DNA of 24,811 nt from an uncultured Oscillospiraceae bacterium (GCA_934515035.1 CAKSXP010000003.1:1-24811); one strand, 5' to 3'; counted from the stretch's first letter, positions 8,805-16,302 are shown. Notes: generated from the letters alone by a model not told the origin. Made by a program: numbers and translations.

Positions 8805-9818
8805 ATGCCCCGTGTCAGCATTATAATGCCAGCCTATAACGCATCCGTATTTCTGGAGCGTGCTGTCGGGTCCGTTGTTTCGCAAATCTTTTCCGATTGG
8901 GAGCTAATTATCATCGATGACGGCTCGACCGACGGCACAGCGAAGCTTGCCGATGATCTGGCCGCTTCCGACGGCCGCATACAGGTCATACACCAGAAAA
9001 ACTCCGGAGTCAGCAGCGCCAGAAACAAAGGGATCAGCAGCGCATCGGGAGAATTTATTGCTTTTCTCGACGCGGACGATGCATACGAGCCCGAATTTCT
9101 GGAGGCACTTCTGGGCGTCCTCAATGATAACGACGCCGACTGCGCAGCGTGCAGCCATCTTCGCGTATACCCCGACGGCAGGACCGAAGCCGACGTCTTT
9201 CCCCTTCCGGAGGGCGTAAGCTTTGAAGATGATATCCTTGACGAGATCATCATCCCTCTCCTTGCCGACCGTCTGAAAGCCGATCTTTTCAACGGATTTG
9301 TCTGGAGATATCTGTTCGACCGGAAAAAAATCGTGGATAACGGCATTTCATTCACGGGAGCCTATCTCGAGGACGAACTTTTCCTTATAGAATACTTCTC
9401 TCTGCCATCCGTTCTCGCTGTTACCGGAAAGGAACTGTATCTCTATACGCAGAACCCGGATTCGGCCACGCGCCGCTATATGCCCGACTGCGTCGATACT
9501 TTCCTTAATTCCATGCGGCTCAAGCGCGATCTTGTTGCGCGCTTTGACATTCCGGTCCCCTCATGGTGGCAGAGAAACACCGCGTGGGCCGGGCTTCTCA
9601 TCGCCATAGGCAACATCTATGCCCACGGGAACCCCGCGTCGTTCCGGGACAAGCAGCGGCAGGTAAAATCGCTGATGGATATTCCGGAATTTGCGGATGC
9701 TGCCTCAAACTATACGCCGTCCGGCATGAACAGAAACAAGACCGTCGTTGCAAAGCTATTTTCCGCACGGCTTTACCTGTTGCTCGGACTGCTTTATAAG
9801 TTCAAAAACAGAAACTGA
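8805..9818 (+). CDS. Family 2 glycosyltransferase
   Basis: The 337-residue protein has an N-terminal GT-A domain typical of GT2: VSIIMPAYNAS at the N-terminus, the nucleotide-binding IIIDDGSTDGT, then NSGVSSARNKGI and the metal-binding FLDADDAYEP. The C-terminal part (about residues 200-337) is less conserved and ends in a hydrophobic and basic tail (LYLLLGLLYKFKNRN), which could peripherally associate with the membrane. No transmembrane helix is obvious. It likely transfers a sugar from a nucleotide donor onto a lipid-linked or surface glycan; donor and acceptor cannot be told. It is the first gene of an operon with the O-antigen ligase-like protein, which begins 10 bp later. Confidence 0.9.
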   Translation: MPRVSIIMPAYNASVFLERAVGSVVSQIFSDWELIIIDDGSTDGTAKLADDLAASDGRIQVIHQKNSGVSSARNKGISSASGEFIAFLDADDAYEPEFLEALLGVLNDNDADCAACSHLRVYPDGRTEADVFPLPEGVSFEDDILDEIIIPLLADRLKADLFNGFVWRYLFDRKKIVDNGISFTGAYLEDELFLIEYFSLPSVLAVTGKELYLYTQNPDSATRRYMPDCVDTFLNSMRLKRDLVARFDIPVPSWWQRNTAWAGLLIAIGNIYAHGNPASFRDKQRQVKSLMDIPEFADAASNYTPSGMNRNKTVVAKLFSARLYLLLGLLYKFKNRN

Positions 9819-9828
9819 GGTTTTGCTT

Positions 9829-11367
9829 ATGGAGCTATATGAAAACAGTCTGATCCTATACCTTATCGCCCGGATCTGGAACTGGATATGCAATGAATTC
9901 AAGGGCGGACCGTTCCACCGGTTCATCATGCGGATCGTCTCTGTTTTCAAGCGGGGCTTTCTGATGAAGGCTCTGACCGGAGGCGGGTTCCTCCAAAAAG
10001 CGTGGGAGACCAGCCGCTTCCGGCATATTATCGAGATGTGTTTAAACATCGTTCCGGTCCTTTTGCGAAAGCTATATCTGAAGATAAAGCCGACGGCCGA
10101 CCGAAGCATATTTGTCACCTGTCTCGAAGCCTTCGGAAGATATACCGTACCGGTATTCTGCGTTATGGTCTTTTCCCTTCTGATAATTCCTCAGACGCGC
10201 TGGAACAATATGTACAGCCTGCTTTTTGCCGCGGCCGCACTCATATTCTTCTGGCTTTCCGGCATAAAAGATCCGGAAAAGCGTTTGTCGCTTGACAGTA
10301 TCGGCGCTTTTCCATGCATATATGCCCTGACCGTTTTTTTGTGTCTGCTGTGGTCAGATGCCTTTTCGCTCAGTCTCAGGTTCTTCTTCTTCGGCGTGAC
10401 TTGCATGATATGTGTTGTTGTATTTGTGAACGCTTTCAACAGCGAGAAAAAGATCCTGTGGTTCACCGTCTTTCTTGCCGGCGGACTTTTTATCAGTTCA
10501 GCCTATGCCATACTCCAGCGTTATATGGGCGTCGAGGCTGATGAGGTCCTGACCGATCTTACCCTGAACACAAACATGCCCGGACGCGTTTATTCCTTCT
10601 TCGAAAACCCGAATTCATACGCAAATATTCTTGTGTATTTCTCCCCGCTTATGCTTTGCATGTTCTTTTTCGCACCCAGGCGCTGGCAGCGGCTCGGATT
10701 TCTTGCCGTATTCATCCTGTGCGTCGGCGCACTTCTGATGACCTATGCCCGCGGCGGCTGGCTCGCGTTCGCTTTTTCAATGTTTATTCTGATGTGTCTG
10801 CTCTGTCCGCGATGGATACCGCTCGCTATCGTAGTTGGCGTATGCTGCATCCCCCTTCTCCCGGACAGTATTCTCAACCGCATTTTGACGATATTCAATA
10901 TGTCCGACTCCTCAACATACACAAGAACGTATATATACGCCGCCATGCTGAGGATCATCAAGCTCAAGCCGGTCTTCGGCGTCGGTCTCGGCGCGGACAC
11001 GGTCAAACATTCGAGAGAGATCGCGGGTGTTTATACCGCGGAAGCGGCGTTTATCCACGGACACAATATTTATTTTCAGATTTGGGCCGAGTCCGGCGTA
11101 TTCGGTCTTGCGTCCTTTGTTCTGTCGCTGTTCTTTGCGATGCGCCGCGGCGGAAGACATCTTAAACGTAAAGGCACCACTCCGCTCTTAAAGGGTGTCA
11201 TCGCAGGCACCGTTTCCGGTCTGGCCGGAAGCATGTTCTTTGGGATAACCGATTTCCCCTGGAGCTACCCCAGGGTAATGGTTCTTTTCTGGCTGCTTTT
11301 TGCCCTTCTCTGTGCAGCCACAGCAATCTGTAAAGAAAATGAGAAAGCAGGTAATATCAATGGCTAA
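9829..11367 (+). CDS. O-antigen ligase/polymerase-like membrane protein (Wzy/WaaL family)
   Basis: The 512-residue polytopic membrane protein has about 11 or 12 hydrophobic helices from residue 110 onward. Signature elements of the O-antigen ligase family (PF04932) are visible: ENPNSYAN, TYARGGWLAF, FGVGLGADTV and HGHNIYFQIWAESGVFG. The family joins or polymerises glycans from a lipid carrier on the outer face of the membrane. In a Gram-positive the product would be a capsular or wall-linked polysaccharide. The first 100 or so residues are not membrane-spanning but basic and amphipathic (see findings). The ATG at 9829 follows TGAGGT; an upstream in-frame ATG at 9748 lies inside the glycosyltransferase gene and has no ribosome binding site. 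The stop overlaps the next gene by 8 bp. Confidence 0.88.
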   Translation: MELYENSLILYLIARIWNWICNEFKGGPFHRFIMRIVSVFKRGFLMKALTGGGFLQKAWETSRFRHIIEMCLNIVPVLLRKLYLKIKPTADRSIFVTCLEAFGRYTVPVFCVMVFSLLIIPQTRWNNMYSLLFAAAALIFFWLSGIKDPEKRLSLDSIGAFPCIYALTVFLCLLWSDAFSLSLRFFFFGVTCMICVVVFVNAFNSEKKILWFTVFLAGGLFISSAYAILQRYMGVEADEVLTDLTLNTNMPGRVYSFFENPNSYANILVYFSPLMLCMFFFAPRRWQRLGFLAVFILCVGALLMTYARGGWLAFAFSMFILMCLLCPRWIPLAIVVGVCCIPLLPDSILNRILTIFNMSDSSTYTRTYIYAAMLRIIKLKPVFGVGLGADTVKHSREIAGVYTAEAAFIHGHNIYFQIWAESGVFGLASFVLSLFFAMRRGGRHLKRKGTTPLLKGVIAGTVSGLAGSMFFGITDFPWSYPRVMVLFWLLFALLCAATAICKENEKAGNING

Positions 11368-11857
11368 CGAAAAAGCAAAAAAACCGGGAAAACTCAATAT
11401 AATCGACATAATCATAATCGTATTGGTCCTCCTCGCCGCCGGATTCATCGGATACAAGCTCATCAGGACCGGTTCTGTAAGCTCTCCCACACAGACGGTA
11501 TATATAACCGTCTATGAAGAGGAATGTGCCGACTACGTTATCGACAAGGTCAATATCGGCGATACGGCGAGCGACGCAACCACAAACATGTTCCGTCTCG
11601 GCACCGTTACCAACGTGGTCCGTGATAAGGCCGCATGCTATGAGTACGACGAAGAGGACGAAGAGTATAAAAGAATACCCAAGCCGGATTATTCATCCGT
11701 ATACATCACTATTGAAGTTCAGGGAACTCTGACCGACAACGGAGTTGTCGTCGGCAGCCAGCTCTACGGAGTCGGACATTCGATGATACTCTATGCCGGA
11801 TACGGAAAGTTCTTTCTGCAAGTTTACAACATAAGCACGGAGGCTCCAGCACAATGA
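11360..11857 (+). CDS. DUF4330 family single-pass membrane protein
   Basis: The 165-residue protein has a short basic N-terminus (ANEKAKKPGKLNIID), one strongly hydrophobic helix (about residues 15-33) and an external domain of about 130 residues. That domain is beta-rich, with a very acidic loop DEEDEEYK. The 'gkiNiiDliiilll' start and the domain pattern match DUF4330, whose function is not known. The ATG at 11360 is preceded by an AGGT-type weak ribosome binding site and overlaps the upstream stop, so translation is probably coupled. A longer in-frame reading from 11300 would lie wholly within the polymerase gene and has no support. Its place directly after the polymerase-like gene suggests it helps the same glycan machinery. 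That is inference. Confidence 0.75.
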   Translation: MANEKAKKPGKLNIIDIIIIVLVLLAAGFIGYKLIRTGSVSSPTQTVYITVYEEECADYVIDKVNIGDTASDATTNMFRLGTVTNVVRDKAACYEYDEEDEEYKRIPKPDYSSVYITIEVQGTLTDNGVVVGSQLYGVGHSMILYAGYGKFFLQVYNISTEAPAQ

Positions 11858-12369
11858 TCAGATCCAACACAACCAGAAAAGTCGTTTTTTCCGCACTGAT
11901 CGCAGCAATTTGCTGCGTTGCAACAATGATCCCGCAGATCCCGACGCCGCTCGGCGGCTATGTCAATTGCGGTGATGCGATCGTCCTTTTCGGCGCATTC
12001 ATGCTCGGCCCCTTCTGGGGCGCCGCGGCCGCCGGAATAGGCAGCGCTCTTGCCGACATAATATGCGGCTATACGCTTTACGCCGGCGGTACTCTTATCA
12101 TAAAGGCGCTTATGGCACTTGCCGCCGGGGCCATACTGCGCAAGGCCGTTTCCAAACCCGTTGTCTTTTCCGTCATCGCCGCACTCGTCGGAGAGGTGAT
12201 CATGGTTCTGGGCTACTTTGTTTTTGAATCCGTGATCCTCGGGTTCGGAATAGCTTCGGCCGCAAACATTCCGTTCAACTGCGTACAGGGAGTATTCGGT
12301 ATCGCGGCCTCTGTCATTCTCTATGCTTCGCTCAGCAGGATACCGTATGTTAAGAAGCTCATGTCATAA
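11854..12369 (+). CDS. ECF transporter S component (vitamin/precursor-binding membrane protein)
   Basis: The 171-residue protein has six predicted membrane helices. The pattern 'GGYVNCGDAIVLFGAFMLG' followed by 'GIGSALADIICGY' is characteristic of the ECF-type S component family PF07155 (riboflavin/hydroxymethylpyrimidine/pantothenate group). S components bind a vitamin or precursor and dock on a shared EcfA/EcfA'/EcfT energising module, which is not in the window (so group II type). The start ATGA overlaps the DUF4330 stop by 4 bp. No riboswitch precedes it, so its ligand cannot be named. It may simply be carried in the operon without working with the glycan genes. Confidence 0.85.
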   Translation: MIRSNTTRKVVFSALIAAICCVATMIPQIPTPLGGYVNCGDAIVLFGAFMLGPFWGAAAAGIGSALADIICGYTLYAGGTLIIKALMALAAGAILRKAVSKPVVFSVIAALVGEVIMVLGYFVFESVILGFGIASAANIPFNCVQGVFGIAASVILYASLSRIPYVKKLMS

Positions 12370-12386
12370 AAGTTCTCTTATATATG

Positions 12387-12440
12387 GAAAGTCCCCCGGT
12401 CATCAGTCAATACTGTCCCGCCTGATGACCGGGGGCTTTC
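12387..12440 (+). terminator. Long hairpin terminator at the convergent junction
   Basis: The left arm GAAAGTCCCCCGGTCATCAG (12387-12406) pairs with CTGATGACCGGGGGCTTTC (12422-12440), with a single unpaired T and a 15-base loop. It begins 18 bp after the ECF S-component stop. The 3' flank has no long T run on either strand, so termination efficiency is uncertain, but the very stable stem and its position between converging genes argue for a terminator that could work both ways. Confidence 0.75.
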
Positions 12441-12460
12441 TATGTCCGAATAAGCCAGCG

Positions 12461-12483
12461 CCAAATGCTTTTACAGCATTTGG
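12461..12483 (-). terminator. Hairpin immediately after sigK
   Basis: A 9-bp perfect stem, CCAAATGCT (12461-12469) with AGCATTTGG (12475-12483), and a 5-base loop. On the minus strand it starts three bases after the sigK stop. It is not followed by a T run; it may act with the larger hairpin next to it or protect the mRNA end. Confidence 0.55.
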
Positions 12484-12485
12484 GC

Positions 12486-13178
12486 TCATTCCCCTTTTTC
12501 AAAGCACTCTCTCAGTTTCTCGAGAGCCCTTTTCTCGATTCTCGATACATACGACCGGCTTATGCCGCAGGCAGACGCCACTTCTCTCTGGGTATTTGGC
12601 TTTTCACCTCCCATGCCGTAACGCATTTCTATTATTTTTGTTTCCCTCTCGTCCAACGCGATCGCCATATATTCCCTTAGTTCGGCTTTGGTCTCATCCG
12701 CGCTGATATTATCCAGAAGATCGTCGTCCTGCGCCACTACGTCCATGAGACTCAGGTTTCCGCCTTCTTCGTCCGCCTCCAGACTGTCCGAAAGAGAAAG
12801 CACCCCCGCCAGCTTCTTCTGCGAACGAAAGTACATGAGTATTTCATTTTCAATACATTTGCTTGCATAAGTCGCAAGTTTTACTCCCTTGTCAGGGCGA
12901 TAGGTGGAAACGCCTTTTATAAGTCCTATGGTCCCGATCGAAATAATGTCGTCCTGGTCGTCAGTCATTGTATAGTATTTTTTAATTATGTGCGCAACCA
13001 GACGCAGATTGTGCTCGATAAGCTTATTGCGCGCATTTGTATCCCCTGCAATCGCTTTTTCAATATATTCCCTCTCCTCTTCCGCTCTGAGCGGCTTTGG
13101 AAACGAGCCTGTTCCCGTGCCCAGTTTGAGCATCAGGAAAGCGCTGCTCATCAGCAGCATAAACGCAGTTTGCAGCAT
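12486..13178 (-). CDS. sigK: RNA polymerase sigma-K factor (late mother-cell sporulation sigma)
   Basis: The 230-residue protein is a sigma-70 family member without region 1. Region 2 shows the SigK/SigE signature EHNLRLVAHI, then DIISIGTIGLIKGV and KLATYASKCIENEILMYFR. Region 4 contains a helix-turn-helix TQREVASACGISRSYVSRIEKRAL. The N-terminus (about 24 residues, AFMLLMSSAFLML) is hydrophobic and precedes FPKPL, as in pro-sigma-K of Bacillus, where it is removed by SpoIVFB. Here the pro-form is inferred. The coding sequence is continuous, with no skin element. The ATG at 13178 is chosen because GGGAGG (13186-13191) is correctly spaced; an ATG nine codons earlier has no ribosome binding site. 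In the family, SigK directs late spore coat and mother-cell genes. No sigma-E or sigma-K promoter was clear upstream. Confidence 0.93.
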   Translation of the reverse strand: MLQTAFMLLMSSAFLMLKLGTGTGSFPKPLRAEEEREYIEKAIAGDTNARNKLIEHNLRLVAHIIKKYYTMTDDQDDIISIGTIGLIKGVSTYRPDKGVKLATYASKCIENEILMYFRSQKKLAGVLSLSDSLEADEEGGNLSLMDVVAQDDDLLDNISADETKAELREYMAIALDERETKIIEMRYGMGGEKPNTQREVASACGISRSYVSRIEKRALEKLRECFEKGE

Positions 13179-13185
13179 GATCCGG

Positions 13186-13191
13186 CCTCCC
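13186..13191 (-). promoter_or_regulatory. Ribosome binding site deciding the sigK start
   Basis: On the minus strand the bases read GGGAGG, seven bases before the ATG at 13178. This favours the shorter protein that begins MLQTAF over the longer in-frame reading from 13205. Confidence 0.65.
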
Positions 13192-13247
13192 GATAAAGTT
13201 TTCATCCATCTTGCCCTACAATTCTATTCGTTTCCGGCAAGTCCGAA

Positions 13248-14126
13248 TTACTGCGGCCGAATAAACAAAGAAAAACCGCCTGATTCTTCAGAGATATCCG
13301 TATCATTTGACGACATGTTTCTGACAACGATATTAAGCGCGTTGCCCATTATGATTATTATGGCGCATATATACAGCCAGAACATCAGAATAATTATAGA
13401 GGCCAACGACCCGTAAATAAGAGAGTACCTTGTAGACATCCCTATAAACCACGAAAACAGCACACTGATCGTGACAAGGGCGGCAGAAGCCGTGAACGCC
13501 CCGAGCATCATGTGTTTCTCCGTTCCCTTGGGCGCCGATAATCCATAGATCCCCGACAGCACGAGCAGCAGCAGGGCGAACAGCAATACAAACCGCAGCC
13601 ATTTCCAGGCAAGGCTCACATTAAGCAAGGGAAAATAGCTCCCGACAAATTTAAGAAACCAGTCTCCTGTTATGATAACAATGGCCGCAAAATACATTAT
13701 AACAAGAAACACAATGGAGAAAATGAAGCTGAAAACAAAGAAAACGATGCCCTGATACCTGCCTTTTCCCTGCATTTCCGCAAAAACCGTATGCAGACCG
13801 CGGAATGCCGCAGATGAGGACGTCAGCATGACTGCTATCGCAGCAATAAACAATCCCTTTCCGCTGTGCGACGTGACATAGACCATGTAGTCCGCCAACG
13901 TGTCCAGCGTTTCGGCCGGAACGATGCCCTGAAGGAACTTGACGATATCATCAATGTCCGTGATATACCGCCGGAGCATCGTATAAAGACAGATCATCAG
14001 CGGAAAAACCGTCAAAGTAAGAAAATACGACAGTGCCGCCGCGGCTCTTGGGACGTGGAAGCGGGCATATATCTCCACCATATCTCTGGTAACGATATAT
14101 AACTTTTTGCTTTTCAGGCAAGACAT
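13248..14126 (-). CDS. YihY/virulence factor BrkB family membrane protein
   Basis: The 292-residue protein has about six membrane helices and the features of the YihY/BrkB family (PF03631): an N-terminal RAAAALSYFLTLTVFPL helix, the central SSSAAFRGLHTVF motif, and a C-terminal YGSLASIIILMFWLYICA helix pair. The family's molecular role is not firmly known; it is not RNase BN as once proposed. The start is awkward: AAGGAG directly abuts the ATG at 14126 with no spacer, while an in-frame stop lies a few codons upstream, so either this start is used poorly or a codon slightly downstream (for example the ATG at 14081) is used. It lies between sigK and the YhfC-like gene, all on the same strand. 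Confidence 0.85.
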   Translation of the reverse strand: MSCLKSKKLYIVTRDMVEIYARFHVPRAAAALSYFLTLTVFPLMICLYTMLRRYITDIDDIVKFLQGIVPAETLDTLADYMVYVTSHSGKGLFIAAIAVMLTSSSAAFRGLHTVFAEMQGKGRYQGIVFFVFSFIFSIVFLVIMYFAAIVIITGDWFLKFVGSYFPLLNVSLAWKWLRFVLLFALLLLVLSGIYGLSAPKGTEKHMMLGAFTASAALVTISVLFSWFIGMSTRYSLIYGSLASIIILMFWLYICAIIIIMGNALNIVVRNMSSNDTDISEESGGFSLFIRPQ

Positions 14127-14137
14127 CTCCTTTTCAC

Positions 14138-14149
14138 GCCGTTAACGGC
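14138..14149. repeat. 12-bp perfect palindrome upstream of the yihY-like gene
   Basis: GCCGTTAACGGC is a perfect palindrome, 11 bp before the YihY-family ATG and just before its ribosome binding site. A regulator site is possible but nothing else supports it. Confidence 0.35.
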
Positions 14150-14191
14150 CATATAAAAAAGTATATACACGGGATAATAAATATATCCATA

Positions 14192-14980
14192 TCACAGGCT
14201 GAACCTGTTGACCGGGTCCGCACTGTATTGAGGTCCGCCTTCCACCTTCCTGTACAGGCAGAACGCAAACACAGCGAAAGCCACCGAAAGCACTCCGTAA
14301 ACCGTCTCCGCGGCCGTGACGGAATACAGCGGCAGCACGATCACCGCGCACATGCACATAAGCTGAGCGGCCGCAGCGGCAAGTATCAGCGCCGGCTTTG
14401 ACCTGATTATCCCATACCACACAAACACGCAGACCGACAATGTAAGCAGGAACACGAACACTATCTCTGCCGCGCCCAGGAGATGCTCATAAACCGGCGT
14501 TAACGCGATGGAGTTCACGAGTTCATACAATGCGTCGCTGTCCTCAACCGTCGTCGCAACCTTTTCAAACCCGTTATTATTCACCGCGGTTGCAAGCGCG
14601 ATCTTTGAAAACAGCTGCATTCCGTGTATGAGAACAAGCTCGATGAGCGTATATCCAAGGCCATATGACAGCACGGCACCGGGTTCTTTTTTGCTGTTGG
14701 AAATAAACTTCAGTATCAGGAAATGACCCAGAACTATTATCACGCTCTGCGTGACCGCCGTCATGATCGCTCCGCCGACAGTATCAGACGTAAAAACGGA
14801 GCGTGTCAGCATCCCCGCACCAAAATAGGAAAAAGCACACCATGCGGCCAGACCACATATGAGCGGCATCAGCATCATTTTGTGCCTGTTTGCGATTATA
14901 AACACAAAAGGCAGTCCAAAACAAACGCCAAGAGCGACACCCATCGCTGTAATTGTTCCCGAAGCTACAGTAATTTCCAT
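14192..14980 (-). CDS. YhfC-like integral membrane protein (possible degenerate intramembrane protease family)
   Basis: The 262-residue protein has about seven or eight membrane helices. The 'SYGLGYTLIELVLI' segment (residues about 105-118, E114, followed by H119) resembles the 'GxGxGxxEa' helix of the YhfC family (PF10086), whose members are described as putative intramembrane metalloproteases. A full metal site is not evident, so catalytic activity is doubtful. The start at 14980 is set by AAAGGAG seven bases upstream; the longer in-frame reading to 15403 runs antisense into ftsZ and is not real. The gene lies 70 bp downstream of ftsZ on the same strand, beyond a putative terminator. Function unknown. 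Confidence 0.65.
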   Translation of the reverse strand: MEITVASGTITAMGVALGVCFGLPFVFIIANRHKMMLMPLICGLAAWCAFSYFGAGMLTRSVFTSDTVGGAIMTAVTQSVIIVLGHFLILKFISNSKKEPGAVLSYGLGYTLIELVLIHGMQLFSKIALATAVNNNGFEKVATTVEDSDALYELVNSIALTPVYEHLLGAAEIVFVFLLTLSVCVFVWYGIIRSKPALILAAAAAQLMCMCAVIVLPLYSVTAAETVYGVLSVAFAVFAFCLYRKVEGGPQYSADPVNRFSL

Positions 14981-15000
14981 AGGCGTCTCCTTTATGTCAA

Positions 15001-15026
15001 TATAAAATCGGGCGAGCTGACGCCCG
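15001..15026 (-). terminator. Putative terminator after ftsZ
   Basis: On the minus strand a 6-bp GC stem, CGGGCG/CGCCCG (15009-15026) with a 6-base loop, is followed by ATTTTATA. It lies about 25 bp past the ftsZ stop and before the YhfC-like gene, so it would end the division-gene transcript or lower read-through. Confidence 0.55.
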
Positions 15027-15050
15027 CCCGTGGAAGATTTGACAGAAGAA

Positions 15051-16220
15051 TTATTTGGAGTTGAAAATCTTAAAGATACTGTCGAAGGGATCCTCATCCT
15101 CCGCAGCCGGTGCGGGAACTGTCTCCTGCTCGGGCTGTTTTTCGGATGCCGCCTTCTCCGAGGCAGCTGTATAGAGTCCCTGAGATACCACAGTTTCGGC
15201 TCTCGGCTCGGCCTTGGGTGCCTGCTCCGCAGCGGCGGCAAATTCAGCGGGCTTCTTGACGGGGCCGTCATCAAAACCGGTCGCGATAACGGTGACGCGG
15301 ATCTCGTCATCCATGGTGTCGTCAAAGGTGGCGCCAAAGATAATGTTGGCGTCGGGATGTGCGGCGGCCTGGACAAGGTTTGCCGCGGCCTCGACATCCT
15401 CAAGCCCCATATCCTGAGAACCGGTGATATTGACGAGAACGCCTCTCGCTCCGTCGATGGAGGTCTCCATCAGCGGGCTGGCAACAGCCGCGCGGGCTGC
15501 ATCCTCTGCCTTGCCCTTGCCTGCTGCATGTCCGACGCCCATGTGGGCAAATCCCGCGTCCTTCATTATGGTGGTGACGTCCGCGAAGTCGAGATTGATA
15601 AATCCGGTGTTTTTGATAAGATCCGAGATGCTGGTGACTGCCTGATGCAGAACATCGTCAGCGATCTCGAAAGCGTTTGCAAAGGTGACCTTCTGGTCGG
15701 TCGCGTATTTCAGACGATCGTTGGGTATAATCAGCAGAGAGTCGACCTTTCCAAGAAGCTCGTTTATACCGGCCTGAGCCTGGAGCATACGGCGCTTTCC
15801 CTCAAACCCGAACGGTTTTGTTACAACGCCGACAGTAAGTATACCGGCCTCTCTGGCGATATCAGCGATCGTGGGAGCGGCGCCCGTTCCGGTTCCGCCG
15901 CCCATACCGGCGGTTATAAAGACCATATCCGCGTCCTCAAAGCTCTTTGCGATGTTGTTGCGGCTTTCCTCTGCGGACTTTTTTCCTATTTCAGGGTCGG
16001 AGCCTGCACCCTGACCATGAGTCAGCTTTTCGCCGATCTGAATTTTCTGATCCGCGCTTGATACCGCGAGAGCCTGCTTGTCCGTATTGATGGCGATGAA
16101 TTCGACTCCCTTAGTTCCCGATTTTACCATCCTGTTGACAACATTGTTTCCTGCTCCGCCGACACCGACGACTTTTATTGTAACAACGTTTTCGGGACCG
16201 GTCTCAAGTGAAAAAGACAT
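15051..16220 (-). CDS. ftsZ: Cell division protein FtsZ
   Basis: FtsZ is the tubulin-like GTPase that forms the division ring. The 389-residue protein shows the G-box GGGTGTG at 107-113, the N-terminal [14 protein letters not shown], and the synergy (T7) loop NLDFADV at 209-215 (N209, D211, D214), which completes the neighbour's active site. The globular part ends at about residue 320, followed by an Ala/Glu/Pro-rich linker. The last residues are [13 protein letters not shown], not the common 'D.P.FL..' tail (see findings). The ATG is preceded by GGGAGG at 16229-16234. It is the last gene of the dcw cluster, separated from ftsQ by 174 bp that hold its own promoter. ftsA does not precede it here. 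Confidence 0.98.
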   Translation of the reverse strand: MSFSLETGPENVVTIKVVGVGGAGNNVVNRMVKSGTKGVEFIAINTDKQALAVSSADQKIQIGEKLTHGQGAGSDPEIGKKSAEESRNNIAKSFEDADMVFITAGMGGGTGTGAAPTIADIAREAGILTVGVVTKPFGFEGKRRMLQAQAGINELLGKVDSLLIIPNDRLKYATDQKVTFANAFEIADDVLHQAVTSISDLIKNTGFINLDFADVTTIMKDAGFAHMGVGHAAGKGKAEDAARAAVASPLMETSIDGARGVLVNITGSQDMGLEDVEAAANLVQAAAHPDANIIFGATFDDTMDDEIRVTVIATGFDDGPVKKPAEFAAAAEQAPKAEPRAETVVSQGLYTAASEKAASEKQPEQETVPAPAAEDEDPFDSIFKIFNSK

Positions 16221-16302
16221 ATCCGTAGCCTCCCATTATAATTTAGGCTTGGTGCGAAGTTATATGCACACCAATGCAGTTTATATCCATAAATATAGAG
16301 TT

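Noticed and set aside
11854..11870. A riboswitch controlling the ECF S component
   Set aside because: The gene overlaps its upstream neighbour by 4 bp, leaving no leader in which a riboswitch could lie.
12486..13178. Possible skin-element interruption or attachment site in sigK
   Set aside because: The gene reads through regions 2 to 4 without break and no recombinase gene is nearby.
14171..14187. Inverted repeat GGATA...TATCC after the YhfC-like gene
   Set aside because: The stem is only 5 bp in AT-rich DNA with no T run, as expected by chance.
14981..15403. Extension of the YhfC-like reading frame upstream to 15403
   Set aside because: The extra residues are Pro/Ser/Arg-rich and overlap ftsZ in another frame; the ATG at 14980 has a strong ribosome binding site.
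15030..16061. A 343-codon open frame on the + strand opposite ftsZ
   Set aside because: It is antisense to ftsZ, rich in Gly/Leu/Arg/Cys as expected from complementing GC-rich codons, and has no ribosome binding site or domain.
16235..16240. A perfect TATAAT on the minus strand just before ftsZ
   Set aside because: It touches the ribosome binding site, so a transcript from it would lack a usable leader, and there is no -35 at the right distance. The promoter at 16303-16331 is better.
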